A stretch of 33,472 nt of DNA, taken from positions 1-33,472 of the forward strand of contig CAJONG010000014.1 in NCBI GenBank assembly GCA_905235845.1. Direction: 5' to 3'. Under the pieces are notes generated by a model. The model saw nothing but the letters and a program-made list of their open reading frames with translations. It made no database searches and was not told where the DNA came from. Shown one piece after another: positions 7,189 through 16,168 of the stretch. The position numbers and the translations under genes are program-made. The stretch comes from an uncultured Lachnospiraceae bacterium (GTDB lineage: Bacteria; Bacillota; Clostridia; Lachnospirales; Lachnospiraceae). The first letter of the stretch is position 1; each line of letters opens with the position of its first letter.

Positions 7189-7968
7189 ATGAGAGATATA
7201 AGGATATTCGAATCACACGCACATTATGATGACAAAGCCTTTGATGATGACAGGGATGAGCTGCTTAAGCAGCTTGCGGATGATGGCTATGCCTATGTCA
7301 TGAATATAGCATCGGATCTTGACAGTGTGGATACGACCTATGAGCTTACACAGGAGTACGAGCATGTCTATGCAGCCATAGGCATACATCCGAGCGAAGT
7401 AGAGGAGCTTAATGAGAACACATTCCAGCATGTGAGAGAGGTTGCGAAGCGTGATAAGGTGCAGGCCATAGGAGAGATAGGCCTTGATTATCATTATGAC
7501 GAACCGGCAAGGGAGCTTCAGAAGGACTGGTTCGAAAGACAGCTTATGCTGGCAAGGGAGCTTAATAAGCCTGTGGTGATCCATTCAAGGGATGCCGCAG
7601 AGGATACGATGAAGATACTTAAGAGCAATATCGCAAGAGATATCCCCGGAGTCATGCACTGCTATTCCTACAGTGTAGAGATATCGAGGGAGCTGCTTAA
7701 GCTTGGCTACTATTTCGGTATAGGCGGAGTCGTGACCTTCTCTAATGCCAGAAAGCTTATAGAGGCGGTGGAGGAGATCCCGCTTGACCGCATCCTGCTT
7801 GAGACGGACAGCCCTTATCTTGCGCCCACACCCCACAGGGGAGAGCGTAACAGTTCCTTATATATACCGCTCATAGCCGAGAAGATCGCGGCCATCAAGG
7901 ATGTGCCTTATCATAAGGTACTGGATCAGACCTATAAGAACGCAAGGAAGCTTTTCTTCAATAAATAA
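7189..7968 (+). CDS. tatD: TatD-family metal-dependent DNase
   Basis: A 259-residue TIM-barrel metallohydrolase. The metal ligands are visible: ESHAHYDD (HxH), IGEIGLDYHYD (Glu), VIHSRDA, MHCYSYS and LETDSPYLAP (Asp). TatD proteins are 3'-5' exonucleases linked to DNA repair and quality control. The track starts at 7162, but the ATG at 7189 with AAAGAGG just upstream gives the usual family length. It heads a long same-strand run with rsmA next, an order conserved in many Firmicutes, except that the ribonuclease M5 gene (rnmV) often found between them is absent. Confidence 0.92.
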   Translation: MRDIRIFESHAHYDDKAFDDDRDELLKQLADDGYAYVMNIASDLDSVDTTYELTQEYEHVYAAIGIHPSEVEELNENTFQHVREVAKRDKVQAIGEIGLDYHYDEPARELQKDWFERQLMLARELNKPVVIHSRDAAEDTMKILKSNIARDIPGVMHCYSYSVEISRELLKLGYYFGIGGVVTFSNARKLIEAVEEIPLDRILLETDSPYLAPTPHRGERNSSLYIPLIAEKIAAIKDVPYHKVLDQTYKNARKLFFNK

Positions 7969-8011
7969 CGGGCCGGATCGGATGGAAGACGGCCGATGAC
8001 GGAGATTAGAT

Positions 8012-8866
8012 ATGGCATATTTGGGTAAGCCTGCTTATACCATAGCAGTGCTGCAGAAGTACAACTTTAATTTCAGAAAACAGTACGGACAGAATTTTCT
8101 TATAGACGAAGGCGTTCTGGAGGATATAATAGATAAGTCGGGCATTACAGAGGATGACTGTGTGCTGGAGATAGGTCCGGGTATCGGGACGCTGACACAG
8201 TACCTTGCGGAAAAAGCAAGGCATGTCGTGGCTGTGGAGATAGATAAGGCTTTAATCCCCATCCTGGCGGACACCCTATCCGATTATGACAATGTTACCG
8301 TTATCAATGACGACATATTAAAGGTTGACATAAGTCAAATAGTCAGTGAGTATAATAGGGGCGATCCCATCAAGGTCGTAGCGAATCTTCCATATTACAT
8401 CACGACACCGATAGTCATGGAGCTGCTCGAAGGTGATGCGCCCATTAAGAGCATAACGGTCATGGTGCAGAAGGAGGTGGCTGACAGGATGCAGTGCGGT
8501 CCCGGGACCAAGGATTACGGTGCACTGTCTCTGGCAGTGGCTTATTATGCGGATGCCAAGGTGATCCTTAATGTCAGTCCCGATTGCTTCATGCCACAGC
8601 CTAAGGTCGGAAGCTCGGTGATTAAGCTTGATATCTATGACAGGCCGCCCGTAGATGTAAGAGATCCCGGCTATATGTTCCGCCTCATAAGGGCAAGCTT
8701 CAATATGCGGCGTAAGACGCTGGTCAACGGACTTTTGGGAGGCTCATTGGGTCTTAGCCGTGAGAGGATAGAGGAAGCACTTGATAAGATGGGCTTAAGT
8801 AAGACTATAAGGGGAGAAGCGCTTACGCTTGCACAGTTCGCCGAATTATCCGATATTCTGGCGTAA
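8012..8866 (+). CDS. rsmA: 16S rRNA (adenine(1518)-N6/adenine(1519)-N6)-dimethyltransferase
   Basis: A 284-residue KsgA/RsmA enzyme that dimethylates two adjacent adenines in the 3' terminal helix of 16S rRNA late in 30S assembly. It shows QNFLID at the N-terminus, the SAM-binding VLEIGPGIGTLT, the acidic VEIDK, the NLPYYITTP catalytic motif (NxPY) and the C-terminal domain FNMRRKTLVNGL. The start ATG follows GGAG. It lies 43 bp after tatD and is likely in the same transcript. Confidence 0.97.
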   Translation: MAYLGKPAYTIAVLQKYNFNFRKQYGQNFLIDEGVLEDIIDKSGITEDDCVLEIGPGIGTLTQYLAEKARHVVAVEIDKALIPILADTLSDYDNVTVINDDILKVDISQIVSEYNRGDPIKVVANLPYYITTPIVMELLEGDAPIKSITVMVQKEVADRMQCGPGTKDYGALSLAVAYYADAKVILNVSPDCFMPQPKVGSSVIKLDIYDRPPVDVRDPGYMFRLIRASFNMRRKTLVNGLLGGSLGLSRERIEEALDKMGLSKTIRGEALTLAQFAELSDILA

Positions 8867-8914
8867 TTACGGCATATATAGTAAGTAGCATCTTTGTACT
8901 ATAAGGACAGAGAA

Positions 8915-10516
8915 ATGGAAAGAAAAATACTTAAAAACAGAATATATCTGTATCTGACGGAATTCTTCGCCGGAGTGTCTGTCATGGCAGTGGAGCTTGG
9001 AGCAAGCAGGCTGCTTGCACCGTATTTCAGTTCATCGCAGATAGTATGGACCATCATAATAGGTACGATAATGATAGCGATGGCGCTGGGCAATCTCTAT
9101 GGAGGCAGGAGTGCGGACAGAGATCCCAATCCGGATAGGCTCTATGCAAGGATACTTGTAGCTTCCATATGGATAGCGGCGATTCCTGTAGTGGGTAAGT
9201 ACATAATCATAGGAGTTGCCGGACTTATCATATTCACGGTCAACAGCAATTATCTGATCATCGCAGGCTTTGTCACCTGTATGATAGTATTCGTATTCCC
9301 GCTTTTCTTGCTGGGAACAGTTACTCCTTCGCTTGTGAAATACTCCGTGGACAGCCTTGATGAGAGCGGCTCGACGGTGGGAAGGCTCGGGGCATTCAAT
9401 ACCATAGGAAGTATAATAGGTACATTCGTGCCTACATTCATAAGTATTCCGGCAGTGGGAACATCAGTGACATTCCTTATTTTCGCCGGAATATTGCTTG
9501 TGCTTGCCGTGATATATTTTATGTCAACCAAACTTCCGGTAAGTAAGATCAAGAAAGTGCCTGTAAGTATAGCACTTTTCTTAATATGCTGTATCTTGGG
9601 TCATGATACGAGCTTTGCTTTCTGGCAGAAGGATCTGACATATGAGGGAGAGTCCATCTATAACTATCTTCAGGTCTATGAGAGCCCTAATGAGGTGGTG
9701 CTTTCGACCAATGTCCTTTTCGGTGTACAGTCCGTATACCGTAAGGAGAAAAGTCTGACAGGCATGTACTATGACTATGCCATGGCCGCGCCTCTTATGA
9801 CTCCGGTTTCCGATATGAATGATGTAGATATGCTTATTCTCGGCATGGGTACGGGCACATATGCCACACAGTGCAGAAGGTATCTGGGGGATATGAATAT
9901 AGAAGGTGTTGAGATCGATGAGAAGATCACTGACCTTGCGAACAGATATTTTGAGATGCCCTCGGATATACCGGTCACGACCTATGACGGAAGGGCATAT
10001 CTTAATGCCATAGACAAGACCTATGATGTGATAATGGTGGATGCATATCAGGATATCACCATCCCCTTTCAGATGTCTTCAGTGGAATTCTTCACACTTG
10101 TGAAAGAGCACTTATCTCCCGGCGGAGTAATGGTCGTGAACATGAACATGCGCGGCAGCAGTGAAGGTAATATCAACGAATATCTGGCAGATACCATATC
10201 CACCGTGTTTGACAATGTGTATACTGCGGACGTGAAGGGTTCAACCAACAGGGAACTTTTCGCTTCCGATGATCCGGATATGACGGATAATCTGACGGAT
10301 AATATGGATAAGCTTAAAGCTACGGATGAAGAAGACGGACTGTACGATATGATGGTCCGTATAGAAGAGGGGCTTACGGAATATGAGCCCGGAGACAGGA
10401 TACTTACTGATGACAAGGCACCTGTTGAGTTACTTGGAATGCGTGTCATAGATGAGATCATAAAGGAAGAGCTTGACGGAATAGACAGCATAGATGATGT
10501 GCTTAATATGCTATGA
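8915..10516 (+). CDS. Membrane-fused spermidine-synthase-like protein
   Basis: A 533-residue protein with two parts. Residues 1 to about 230 hold roughly seven membrane segments (for example FPLFLLGTVTPSLVK and VTFLIFAGILLVLAVIYFM). The C-terminal half is a Rossmann domain like spermidine synthase, with LILGMGTGTYATQCR, GVEIDEKI, YDGRAYL and MVDAYQD. This architecture is known as fused MFS/spermidine synthase; several members have unclear substrates, so polyamine synthesis should not be assumed. The ORF track starts at a TTG; the ATG at 8915 with AAGGA upstream is preferred. The stop overlaps the next start by 4 bp (ATGA), which points to tight translational coupling. Confidence 0.85.
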   Translation: MERKILKNRIYLYLTEFFAGVSVMAVELGASRLLAPYFSSSQIVWTIIIGTIMIAMALGNLYGGRSADRDPNPDRLYARILVASIWIAAIPVVGKYIIIGVAGLIIFTVNSNYLIIAGFVTCMIVFVFPLFLLGTVTPSLVKYSVDSLDESGSTVGRLGAFNTIGSIIGTFVPTFISIPAVGTSVTFLIFAGILLVLAVIYFMSTKLPVSKIKKVPVSIALFLICCILGHDTSFAFWQKDLTYEGESIYNYLQVYESPNEVVLSTNVLFGVQSVYRKEKSLTGMYYDYAMAAPLMTPVSDMNDVDMLILGMGTGTYATQCRRYLGDMNIEGVEIDEKITDLANRYFEMPSDIPVTTYDGRAYLNAIDKTYDVIMVDAYQDITIPFQMSSVEFFTLVKEHLSPGGVMVVNMNMRGSSEGNINEYLADTISTVFDNVYTADVKGSTNRELFASDDPDMTDNLTDNMDKLKATDEEDGLYDMMVRIEEGLTEYEPGDRILTDDKAPVELLGMRVIDEIIKEELDGIDSIDDVLNML

Positions 10517-11109
10517 ACATTAAAGTGATCAAAAGCGCCAGAAGAACAATTTCACTTGAGATAACTCCCGAACTGGATGTGATCTTAAGAGCTCCTTATC
10601 TGACATCCAGAAGAGAGATAGAGCATTTTCTTGACAGCAAGACTGACTGGATCAATAAGACGATACGCAGGATGGAGCGAAAGAAGGCAGCGTCTGATAC
10701 AGAAGGCAGAAGGGCGATATCCGATGAAGAGACGCAGGCTCTTGCAAGGAAGGCCAAGGAGATCATCCCGCCCAAGGTTAAGTACTATGCGGATATCATA
10801 GGTGTTGATTACGGAAGGATCACCATCCGTAACCAGAAGACCAGATGGGGAAGCTGTTCGGCGAAGCATAATCTTAACTTTAACTGTCTCTTACTCAGGG
10901 CACCGGAAGAGATACTTGATTATGTGATCGTTCACGAACTGTGTCATATCATAGAGATGAACCATTCGAAAGCTTTCTGGGCAGAGGTTGGGAAGGTACT
11001 GCCGGATTACAAGGCAAGGCGCAAGTGGCTTAAGGATAACGGAGATAAGCTTTTCTATACAGATATCAATGCCGAAGATACGGATACAAACGATGAACAG
11101 GATACATGA
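10513..11109 (+). CDS. YgjP-like zinc metalloprotease (DUF45 / M48-related)
   Basis: A 198-residue protein with the zinc-binding HELCHIIEMNHSKAFW motif at about residue 140, preceded by TRWGSCSAKHNLNFN, both diagnostic of the YgjP/DUF45 family. The N-terminus (about 1-60) is a small beta domain, followed by a charged helical linker. No signal peptide is visible, so it is cytosolic. It is coupled to the upstream gene by a 4-bp overlap and its own 3' end overlaps the next gene by 17 bp. The substrate is unknown. Confidence 0.88.
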   Translation: MNIKVIKSARRTISLEITPELDVILRAPYLTSRREIEHFLDSKTDWINKTIRRMERKKAASDTEGRRAISDEETQALARKAKEIIPPKVKYYADIIGVDYGRITIRNQKTRWGSCSAKHNLNFNCLLLRAPEEILDYVIVHELCHIIEMNHSKAFWAEVGKVLPDYKARRKWLKDNGDKLFYTDINAEDTDTNDEQDT

Positions 11110-12244
11110 TAAAAGCGGACAATATGATAATGAAGCCGGCAGGCCAAAGGATGTAAGGGAAGGCGGAAGAGGAATATCCTCTGTTGCCTTTAATACTCTT
11201 TTTATGCTGATAGTCTGTGGGGGACTTGCAGTGATGGCGGTAGTAATGGCTGTGGTTGACCCGCTTTTTCATTATCACGCACCCTTAAGCGGGATGTCAT
11301 ATACGCTCAATGATGAGCGATATCAGAACAACGGCATTGTGAAGCACTTCACCTATGATGCGATGATAACAGGAACCTCCATGACGGAGAACTTCAAGTC
11401 ATCGGAAGCGGATGCACTGTTCAATGTCAATTCCATTAAGACCTGCTTTATGGGCGGCTCCTATAAGGAGATAAGCGATAATATAGAGACAGCTCTAAGC
11501 GCCAATCCCGACCTTAAGCTTATAATACGGGCCACGGATCAGTTCGATCTGATATCCGATCCGGATAAGCATGTATCGACAGATTCGGATTCTACCTTCA
11601 AGTATCCGTGGTATATTGTGGATGACAATCCCCTTAATGATGTGGAATATCTGCTTAATAAGTCGCTTCTGTCGGATGCTCTGACTGATATCAGGATGAC
11701 CTTAAGTGGGACACCCAGTACTACATTCGATGAGTATGCGAACTGGATGAGTGCATATACCTTCGGTAAAGAGGAGGTTCTTAAGACTTACATAAGGCCG
11801 CAGCAGTCTGACCTTACATATCCGCTTACGGATGAGGATAGGGAGCTTATAAGAGCCAATCTTAAGCAAAACGTGATAGATCAGGCCAATGCACATCCGG
11901 ATGTGACCTTCTATATCTGGATACCGCCATACAGTGTATGCTTCTATGATGTGGAGAACAGGAAGGGAACTCTTAAGCGCTGCTTCGATGCCATGGAATA
12001 TGAGTGTGAACTGCTTACGGGCATAGACAATATCAAGCTCTTCGGCTATGCAGACAGAGAGGACATTGTGACGGATCTGTCTCTGTATAAGGACATGGCT
12101 CACTATGGAGAGGATGTCAACAGTGAAGTCTTAAGAGCTATGGCAGCAGGGGAAGGACTTATAACATCGGATAATTACAGGTCATATATGGACAGGGTAC
12201 GCTCCTTCTATATGAATTATGACTATGACGGTATATATGAGTAA
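11093..12244 (+). CDS. Membrane-anchored DltD/SGNH-like partner of the MBOAT acyltransferase
   Basis: About 383 residues with one N-terminal transmembrane helix (VAFNTLFMLIVCGGLAVMAV, near residue 35) and a large extracytoplasmic domain. TGTSMTENF resembles the degenerate SGNH block-I motif seen in proteins encoded next to AlgI/DltB-type acyltransferases, and LIIRATDQFDL and YIWIPPYS fit the same fold. The ORF track begins at 10988 deep inside the previous gene; the ATG at 11093 is the first plausible start. It lies 24 bp before the MBOAT gene, so the two probably transfer acyl groups to a surface polymer together. The target is unknown and the SGNH assignment is moderate. Confidence 0.72.
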   Translation: MNRIHDKSGQYDNEAGRPKDVREGGRGISSVAFNTLFMLIVCGGLAVMAVVMAVVDPLFHYHAPLSGMSYTLNDERYQNNGIVKHFTYDAMITGTSMTENFKSSEADALFNVNSIKTCFMGGSYKEISDNIETALSANPDLKLIIRATDQFDLISDPDKHVSTDSDSTFKYPWYIVDDNPLNDVEYLLNKSLLSDALTDIRMTLSGTPSTTFDEYANWMSAYTFGKEEVLKTYIRPQQSDLTYPLTDEDRELIRANLKQNVIDQANAHPDVTFYIWIPPYSVCFYDVENRKGTLKRCFDAMEYECELLTGIDNIKLFGYADREDIVTDLSLYKDMAHYGEDVNSEVLRAMAAGEGLITSDNYRSYMDRVRSFYMNYDYDGIYE

Positions 12245-12268
12245 CAGAGATCAGAGTGAAGGGTTAAG

Positions 12269-13807
12269 ATGCTTTTTAATTCGTATTATTTTTTGATATA
12301 TTTTCTTCCGATAGTACTACTATGCTATTACGGCGCACATGCGGCAGGCAATAAGGCATCGGAGGATAAGGCATATATGTGGCATAAGGCGGCACTGTGG
12401 GTTCTCATAGTGGCATCCTTCATATTCTATGCCTATGACAATGTATATTACCTTACACTGCTTGCGGGAAGCATACTTATCAATTGGTTCATAGCCCTTA
12501 TCATGAATGGGAGGATTAAGTCAGGGAAACCGGCTGATGGAACCAACTTATCCGGGGATCATGTCTGTGATACGCTACAGAAGCTCATACTGGCAGCAGG
12601 CATCATAATTGACATAGGTGTCATATTCTACTTTAAGTATTATGACTTTTTCATAGAGAATATGAACGCTTTATTCAAGGCAGACTTTAATCTCAGACAT
12701 ATAGTATTACCACTCGGAATAAGCTTCTTCACCTTCCAGCAGATATCCTATCTTGTGGATACCTACAGAGGGGAGACAACAGACTATAGCTTTACGGAGT
12801 ATGCGGCATTCGTATCCTTCTTCCCACAGCTTGTAGCAGGCCCCATAGTCCTTCACAGTGAGCTTATACCGCAGTACAGGGACAGAAGCAGATGGAAGAT
12901 ATCCGCCGACAGGATAGCGGAGGGTCTCTATGTGCTTGCCATGGGAATGTTTAAAAAGGTCATCATAGCCGATAAGTTCGGTCAGGCAGTGACATGGGCA
13001 TGGATAGATACGGCATCCAGAAGCAGTGTGGATATGCTGCTTGCCTCGCTTTTCTATACCTTCCAGTTATACTTTGATTTCAGCGGATACTGTGATATGG
13101 CGATAGGTATAGCGAAGCTGTTCTCTCTTGATCTGCCGGTTAACTTTAATTCCCCCTACAAGGCAGTCTCCATTAACGACTTCTGGAAGCGTTGGCACAT
13201 GACGCTCACAAGATTCTTAACGAACTATATCTATATACCCCTGGGCGGTAATCGCAAGGGCAGGGTACGCACCTATATCAATATACTTATCGTATTCCTT
13301 GTAAGCGGTATCTGGCATGGTGCCAACTGGACCTTCATATTATGGGGTGTTCTGCATGGTATATTGCAGGTACTTAACAGGATGTGCAAGAAGATATGGG
13401 ATAAGGTGCCGAAGGCTATCGCATGGTTTGTCACCTTCTTTATCGTGAATATGCTATGGATAATTTTCTATGCGCCGAGCGTATCTGAGGGTCTCTCTGT
13501 ATGGGTTAAGATATGCAGTTTCTCCGATATGCATATAAGCAGTGATATATTCCTTCTCTTCATAATGAAGGAAGTGAATATGATACTTGCCATGCTTGGT
13601 CCTGTCGGGGCACTTGCTACCACATACTATCAGTGGTACATGATAATGTATCTTATACTGTCATTTGTGATATGCTTATGCTGTAAGAATCTACATGAGG
13701 AAAGATTCAGACCCACAGTGGGCAAAGCGGTGCTTTCCGCACTCCTGCTCATATGGGCGGTCGTCTCCTTCTCCGGAGTATCGACCTTCTTATACTTCAA
13801 CTTCTAG
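12269..13807 (+). CDS. MBOAT O-acyltransferase (AlgI/DltB type)
   Basis: A 512-residue polytopic membrane protein, about ten or more segments. Family motifs include PLGISFFTFQQISYLVD, FPQLVAGPIV, YFDFSGYCDMAIGIA, NFNSPYKAVSINDFWKRWHM and SGIWHGANWTFILWG, the last carrying the conserved catalytic His. These enzymes move acetyl or D-alanyl groups across the membrane to alginate, teichoic acid or other surface glycans. The length and motifs match the AlgI side of the family more than DltB, and no dltA/dltC genes are present. The start is supported by GAAGGG 6-8 bp upstream. Confidence 0.95.
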   Translation: MLFNSYYFLIYFLPIVLLCYYGAHAAGNKASEDKAYMWHKAALWVLIVASFIFYAYDNVYYLTLLAGSILINWFIALIMNGRIKSGKPADGTNLSGDHVCDTLQKLILAAGIIIDIGVIFYFKYYDFFIENMNALFKADFNLRHIVLPLGISFFTFQQISYLVDTYRGETTDYSFTEYAAFVSFFPQLVAGPIVLHSELIPQYRDRSRWKISADRIAEGLYVLAMGMFKKVIIADKFGQAVTWAWIDTASRSSVDMLLASLFYTFQLYFDFSGYCDMAIGIAKLFSLDLPVNFNSPYKAVSINDFWKRWHMTLTRFLTNYIYIPLGGNRKGRVRTYINILIVFLVSGIWHGANWTFILWGVLHGILQVLNRMCKKIWDKVPKAIAWFVTFFIVNMLWIIFYAPSVSEGLSVWVKICSFSDMHISSDIFLLFIMKEVNMILAMLGPVGALATTYYQWYMIMYLILSFVICLCCKNLHEERFRPTVGKAVLSALLLIWAVVSFSGVSTFLYFNF

Positions 13808-13824
13808 AACCTGTAACAAAAATA

Positions 13825-13853
13825 TTGACTTATAACAAAGCAGAACTTATGAT
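13825..13853 (+). promoter_or_regulatory. Promoter of the greA operon
   Basis: TTGACT (13825-13830), a 17-bp spacer and TATGAT (13848-13853), about 115 bp upstream of greA and just after the MBOAT stop. It separates the greA unit from the tatD-MBOAT run. Confidence 0.65.
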
Positions 13854-13970
13854 TCTTTGTAAGAATAGAACCATAAATAGTCGAATTCTCGGCTTTCATA
13901 TGCCATTTATTCGTTGAAGCAAAGCTTGATGTCTCCGGAAACGGTATAGGCAATACAGAGGTGGAATGGA

Positions 13971-14474
13971 ATGTACGACAGACTGACTAAATCGGATATA
14001 AAAAAGATGGAGGATGAGATCGAGTATCGCAAGCTGACTCTAAGACATGAACTGCTTGAAGATGTCAAGGAGACCAGAGCGCATGGAGACTTAAGCGAGA
14101 ACTTCGAGTATCATGCTGCCAAGCGTGCCAAGAATAAGAATGAGAGCCGAATAAGATATCTTGAGAGAATGGTGCGAACAGCCGAAGTCATAGAGGATGA
14201 CAGTGCTGATGATGAAGTGGGGATGAATAATCTCGTTACGGTCCTGTTCGAAGATGATGGAAGTGAAGAGACCTATAAGATTGTTACATCAATACGGAGC
14301 GATTCGCTGAATAACCTTATAACGATAGAATCACCACTTGGCAAGGCTCTTATGAAGCACAAGGTCGGAGACAGGGTACAGGTTAATGTTAATGACAGCG
14401 TCAGCTATTATGTGACCATTAAGAATATCGAGAACAATAAGGATGATTCAGAAGATAAGATAAGCAGCTACTAA
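13971..14474 (+). CDS. greA: GreA-family transcript cleavage factor
   Basis: A 167-residue RNA polymerase secondary-channel factor. The N-terminal coiled coil (1-80) carries the acidic tip HGDLSENFEYHAAK needed to stimulate cleavage of backtracked RNA. The C-terminal FKBP-like domain has DEVGMNNLVTVLF and ESPLGKALMKHKVGD. The last 20 residues are acidic and variable. The ribosome binding site GAGGTGGA is well placed. A perfect 16-bp inverted repeat begins 12 bp after the stop. Confidence 0.93.
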   Translation: MYDRLTKSDIKKMEDEIEYRKLTLRHELLEDVKETRAHGDLSENFEYHAAKRAKNKNESRIRYLERMVRTAEVIEDDSADDEVGMNNLVTVLFEDDGSEETYKIVTSIRSDSLNNLITIESPLGKALMKHKVGDRVQVNVNDSVSYYVTIKNIENNKDDSEDKISSY

Positions 14475-14486
14475 CGGAGAGATTAA

Positions 14487-14522
14487 GAGTGAAAAATAAT
14501 TTTGATAAATTATTTTTCACTC
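14487..14522. terminator. Perfect 16-bp AT-rich hairpin after greA
   Basis: GAGTGAAAAATAATTT and its exact complement flank the 4-nt loop TGAT. The right arm contains TTTTT. It lies between greA and the next start codon. It may act as a bidirectional or partial terminator, or as an RNA stabiliser at the greA 3' end. Confidence 0.5.
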
Positions 14523-14537
14523 ACCATGGTGGAATCT

Positions 14538-14897
14538 ATGAAAAAACGCATTCTTGAATACAGACAGAGGATAGACGATTGTCTGTCGGGACAGAGGGAG
14601 GTCGGCGACTGGAATAAGCTGCTTGAAGAGCATCTCATTCAGATAGGCTTCTTCCAGCATGAGAGACTTATCCACCTGCTCGTAACTCTTACATTCGCAT
14701 TACTTACGATAGGCTCGGTATTCGTTATTATCATGACCGATTACTATCCGCTGGCGTTGCTTACGCTGTTACTGATGGTACTGCTCATACCTTACATTGC
14801 ACATTATTATCTGCTCGAAAATGAGACGCAGAAGATGTATAAGCAGTATGATGAGATATTAAAAAGGATTGAAGGAAGGGAGAGAGAAAATGGCTAA
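14538..14897 (+). CDS. Small two-TM membrane protein of unknown function
   Basis: About 119 residues from the ATG at 14538, chosen because GGTGGAA lies 5 bp upstream; the ORF track starts at a TTG inside the hairpin's loop-side arm, which is unlikely. A charged N-terminal helix (KKRILEYRQRIDDCLSG) is followed by two adjacent membrane helices (LLVTLTFALLTIGSVFVII and ALLTLLLMVLLIPYIAHYY) and a charged C-terminal helix. I do not recognise a family. It overlaps the DJ-1 gene by 8 bp, so it belongs to the greA operon. Confidence 0.75.
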   Translation: MKKRILEYRQRIDDCLSGQREVGDWNKLLEEHLIQIGFFQHERLIHLLVTLTFALLTIGSVFVIIMTDYYPLALLTLLLMVLLIPYIAHYYLLENETQKMYKQYDEILKRIEGRERENG

Positions 14898-15444
14898 GGT
14901 ATTGATTTTTTTCGCAGAGGGATTTGAAGAGATCGAAGGATTAACTGTTGTTGACCTCTTAAGACGGGCAGGTATAGATATAACCACAGTGTCCATAACG
15001 GACCGGAATGAGGTGACAGGTTCTCATAATATATCTGTTAAGACGGATACGGTTATAGATGATGTCAACTTTGCCGGAAGTGATATGATAGTTCTTCCGG
15101 GAGGAATGCCCGGAACAAGGAATCTTGAAGCTAACGATAAGCTGATGGAACAGGTGGATGCATATATAGCTACCGGTAAGAGAGTATCTGCCATATGCGC
15201 TGCTCCTACGATCTTAGGACACAGAGGACATCTATCAGGCAGGAAAGCATGCTGCTATCCCGGTCTTGAGGGAGAGCTTAAGGGCGCGGATACTTCGACA
15301 GAACAGGTATCTGTGGCAGATAATATCATCACAAGCCGCGGCCTTGGAACGGCTATTCCTTTTGCATTGGCAATTATAGAAGCACTAAGCGACAGAGCGA
15401 CTGCGGATAAGATTAAGACATCCGTTGTATACAAGGAGGCATAA
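14890..15444 (+). CDS. DJ-1/PfpI (ThiJ/YajL) family protein
   Basis: A 184-residue class I glutamine amidotransferase-like fold. The nucleophile elbow is SAICAAPTILG, with the conserved Glu in FAEGFEEIE and the IVLPGGMPG loop; AxICAAP with the DJ-1 layout fits the DJ-1 subfamily. Members are described as glyoxalase III, deglycase or redox-linked chaperone; which applies here cannot be told. The ATG at 14890 follows GGGAGAG. The gene is one base away from the next start codon region. Confidence 0.92.
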   Translation: MAKVLIFFAEGFEEIEGLTVVDLLRRAGIDITTVSITDRNEVTGSHNISVKTDTVIDDVNFAGSDMIVLPGGMPGTRNLEANDKLMEQVDAYIATGKRVSAICAAPTILGHRGHLSGRKACCYPGLEGELKGADTSTEQVSVADNIITSRGLGTAIPFALAIIEALSDRATADKIKTSVVYKEA

Positions 15445-15445
15445 A

Positions 15446-16159
15446 GTGGCAACTGATTTTGAATTTAAGGCCAATGAAGGTAAAAATGTCGATATTGAGG
15501 TAAACGGCGTGACATATATGCGCCATGCCATCAAGACTCACTTTGTGAAGCAGGGTGAAAGCTACATAGATGTATTCAGGCAGTATGTATCGCCTTTATA
15601 CGAAGAAGGTGACATAGTCTCATCAAGCGAGAAGATAATCGCCCTGTGCCAGAACAGGATAGTGAAAAGAGAAGAGCTCCCCATAGGCTTCTGGGCTAAT
15701 TTCTTAAGTAAATTCGCCGGCAAGACAACAGCCGGAATAGGTGTGGGTGAGCCTATCAAGATGCAGTATGCCATATCCAAATGCGGACTTCCCAAGGTGA
15801 TATGGGCGTCATTCGCAGGCGGCGTATGCAAGCTCTTCGGCAAAAGAGGAGTCTTCTATGAGATAGTCGGTCAGGATGTATCGGGACTTGACGGATTCTA
15901 TGATCATGTATGGGACGAATACAGGGATATAGGTATAGAGAATCCCGCTGACCCTACAGGAGTGTGCAACGAGATACATGATAAGCTCGGTATGAGTGTG
16001 ATGATAGTGGATGCTAATGACTTAGGACAGGAAGTCCTCGGATGGTCTGATGATATCAGACTCACACCCGAGGAGCTTCACGGTCTTATAAGAGATAATC
16101 CCTGCGGTCAGGGCAGAGAGACAACTCCTATAGTTCTTATCAGGAAAAAGCAGAGTTGA
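15446..16159 (+). CDS. Coenzyme F420-0:gamma-glutamyl ligase family protein (CofE/FbiB-like)
   Basis: About 237 residues from a GTG start, chosen because AAGGAGG sits 6 bp upstream. Motifs include THFVKQGESYIDVF, GDIVSSSEKIIALCQ and DANDLGQEVLG. The F420_ligase fold adds glutamate to F420-0 in methanogens and actinobacteria, but clostridia of this type are not known to make F420, so the substrate here is probably something else. It is the last gene of the greA operon, and its stop is 9 bp from the end of the convergent aldo/keto reductase gene, which leaves no room for a separate terminator. Confidence 0.82.
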   Translation: MATDFEFKANEGKNVDIEVNGVTYMRHAIKTHFVKQGESYIDVFRQYVSPLYEEGDIVSSSEKIIALCQNRIVKREELPIGFWANFLSKFAGKTTAGIGVGEPIKMQYAISKCGLPKVIWASFAGGVCKLFGKRGVFYEIVGQDVSGLDGFYDHVWDEYRDIGIENPADPTGVCNEIHDKLGMSVMIVDANDLGQEVLGWSDDIRLTPEELHGLIRDNPCGQGRETTPIVLIRKKQS

Positions 16160-16168
16160 TGCCAAGCA

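Noticed and set aside
10988-11092. N-terminal extension of the SGNH-like protein given by the ORF track
   Set aside because: It lies fully inside the YgjP-like gene, has no ribosome binding site and adds a non-signal, basic stretch before the real start.
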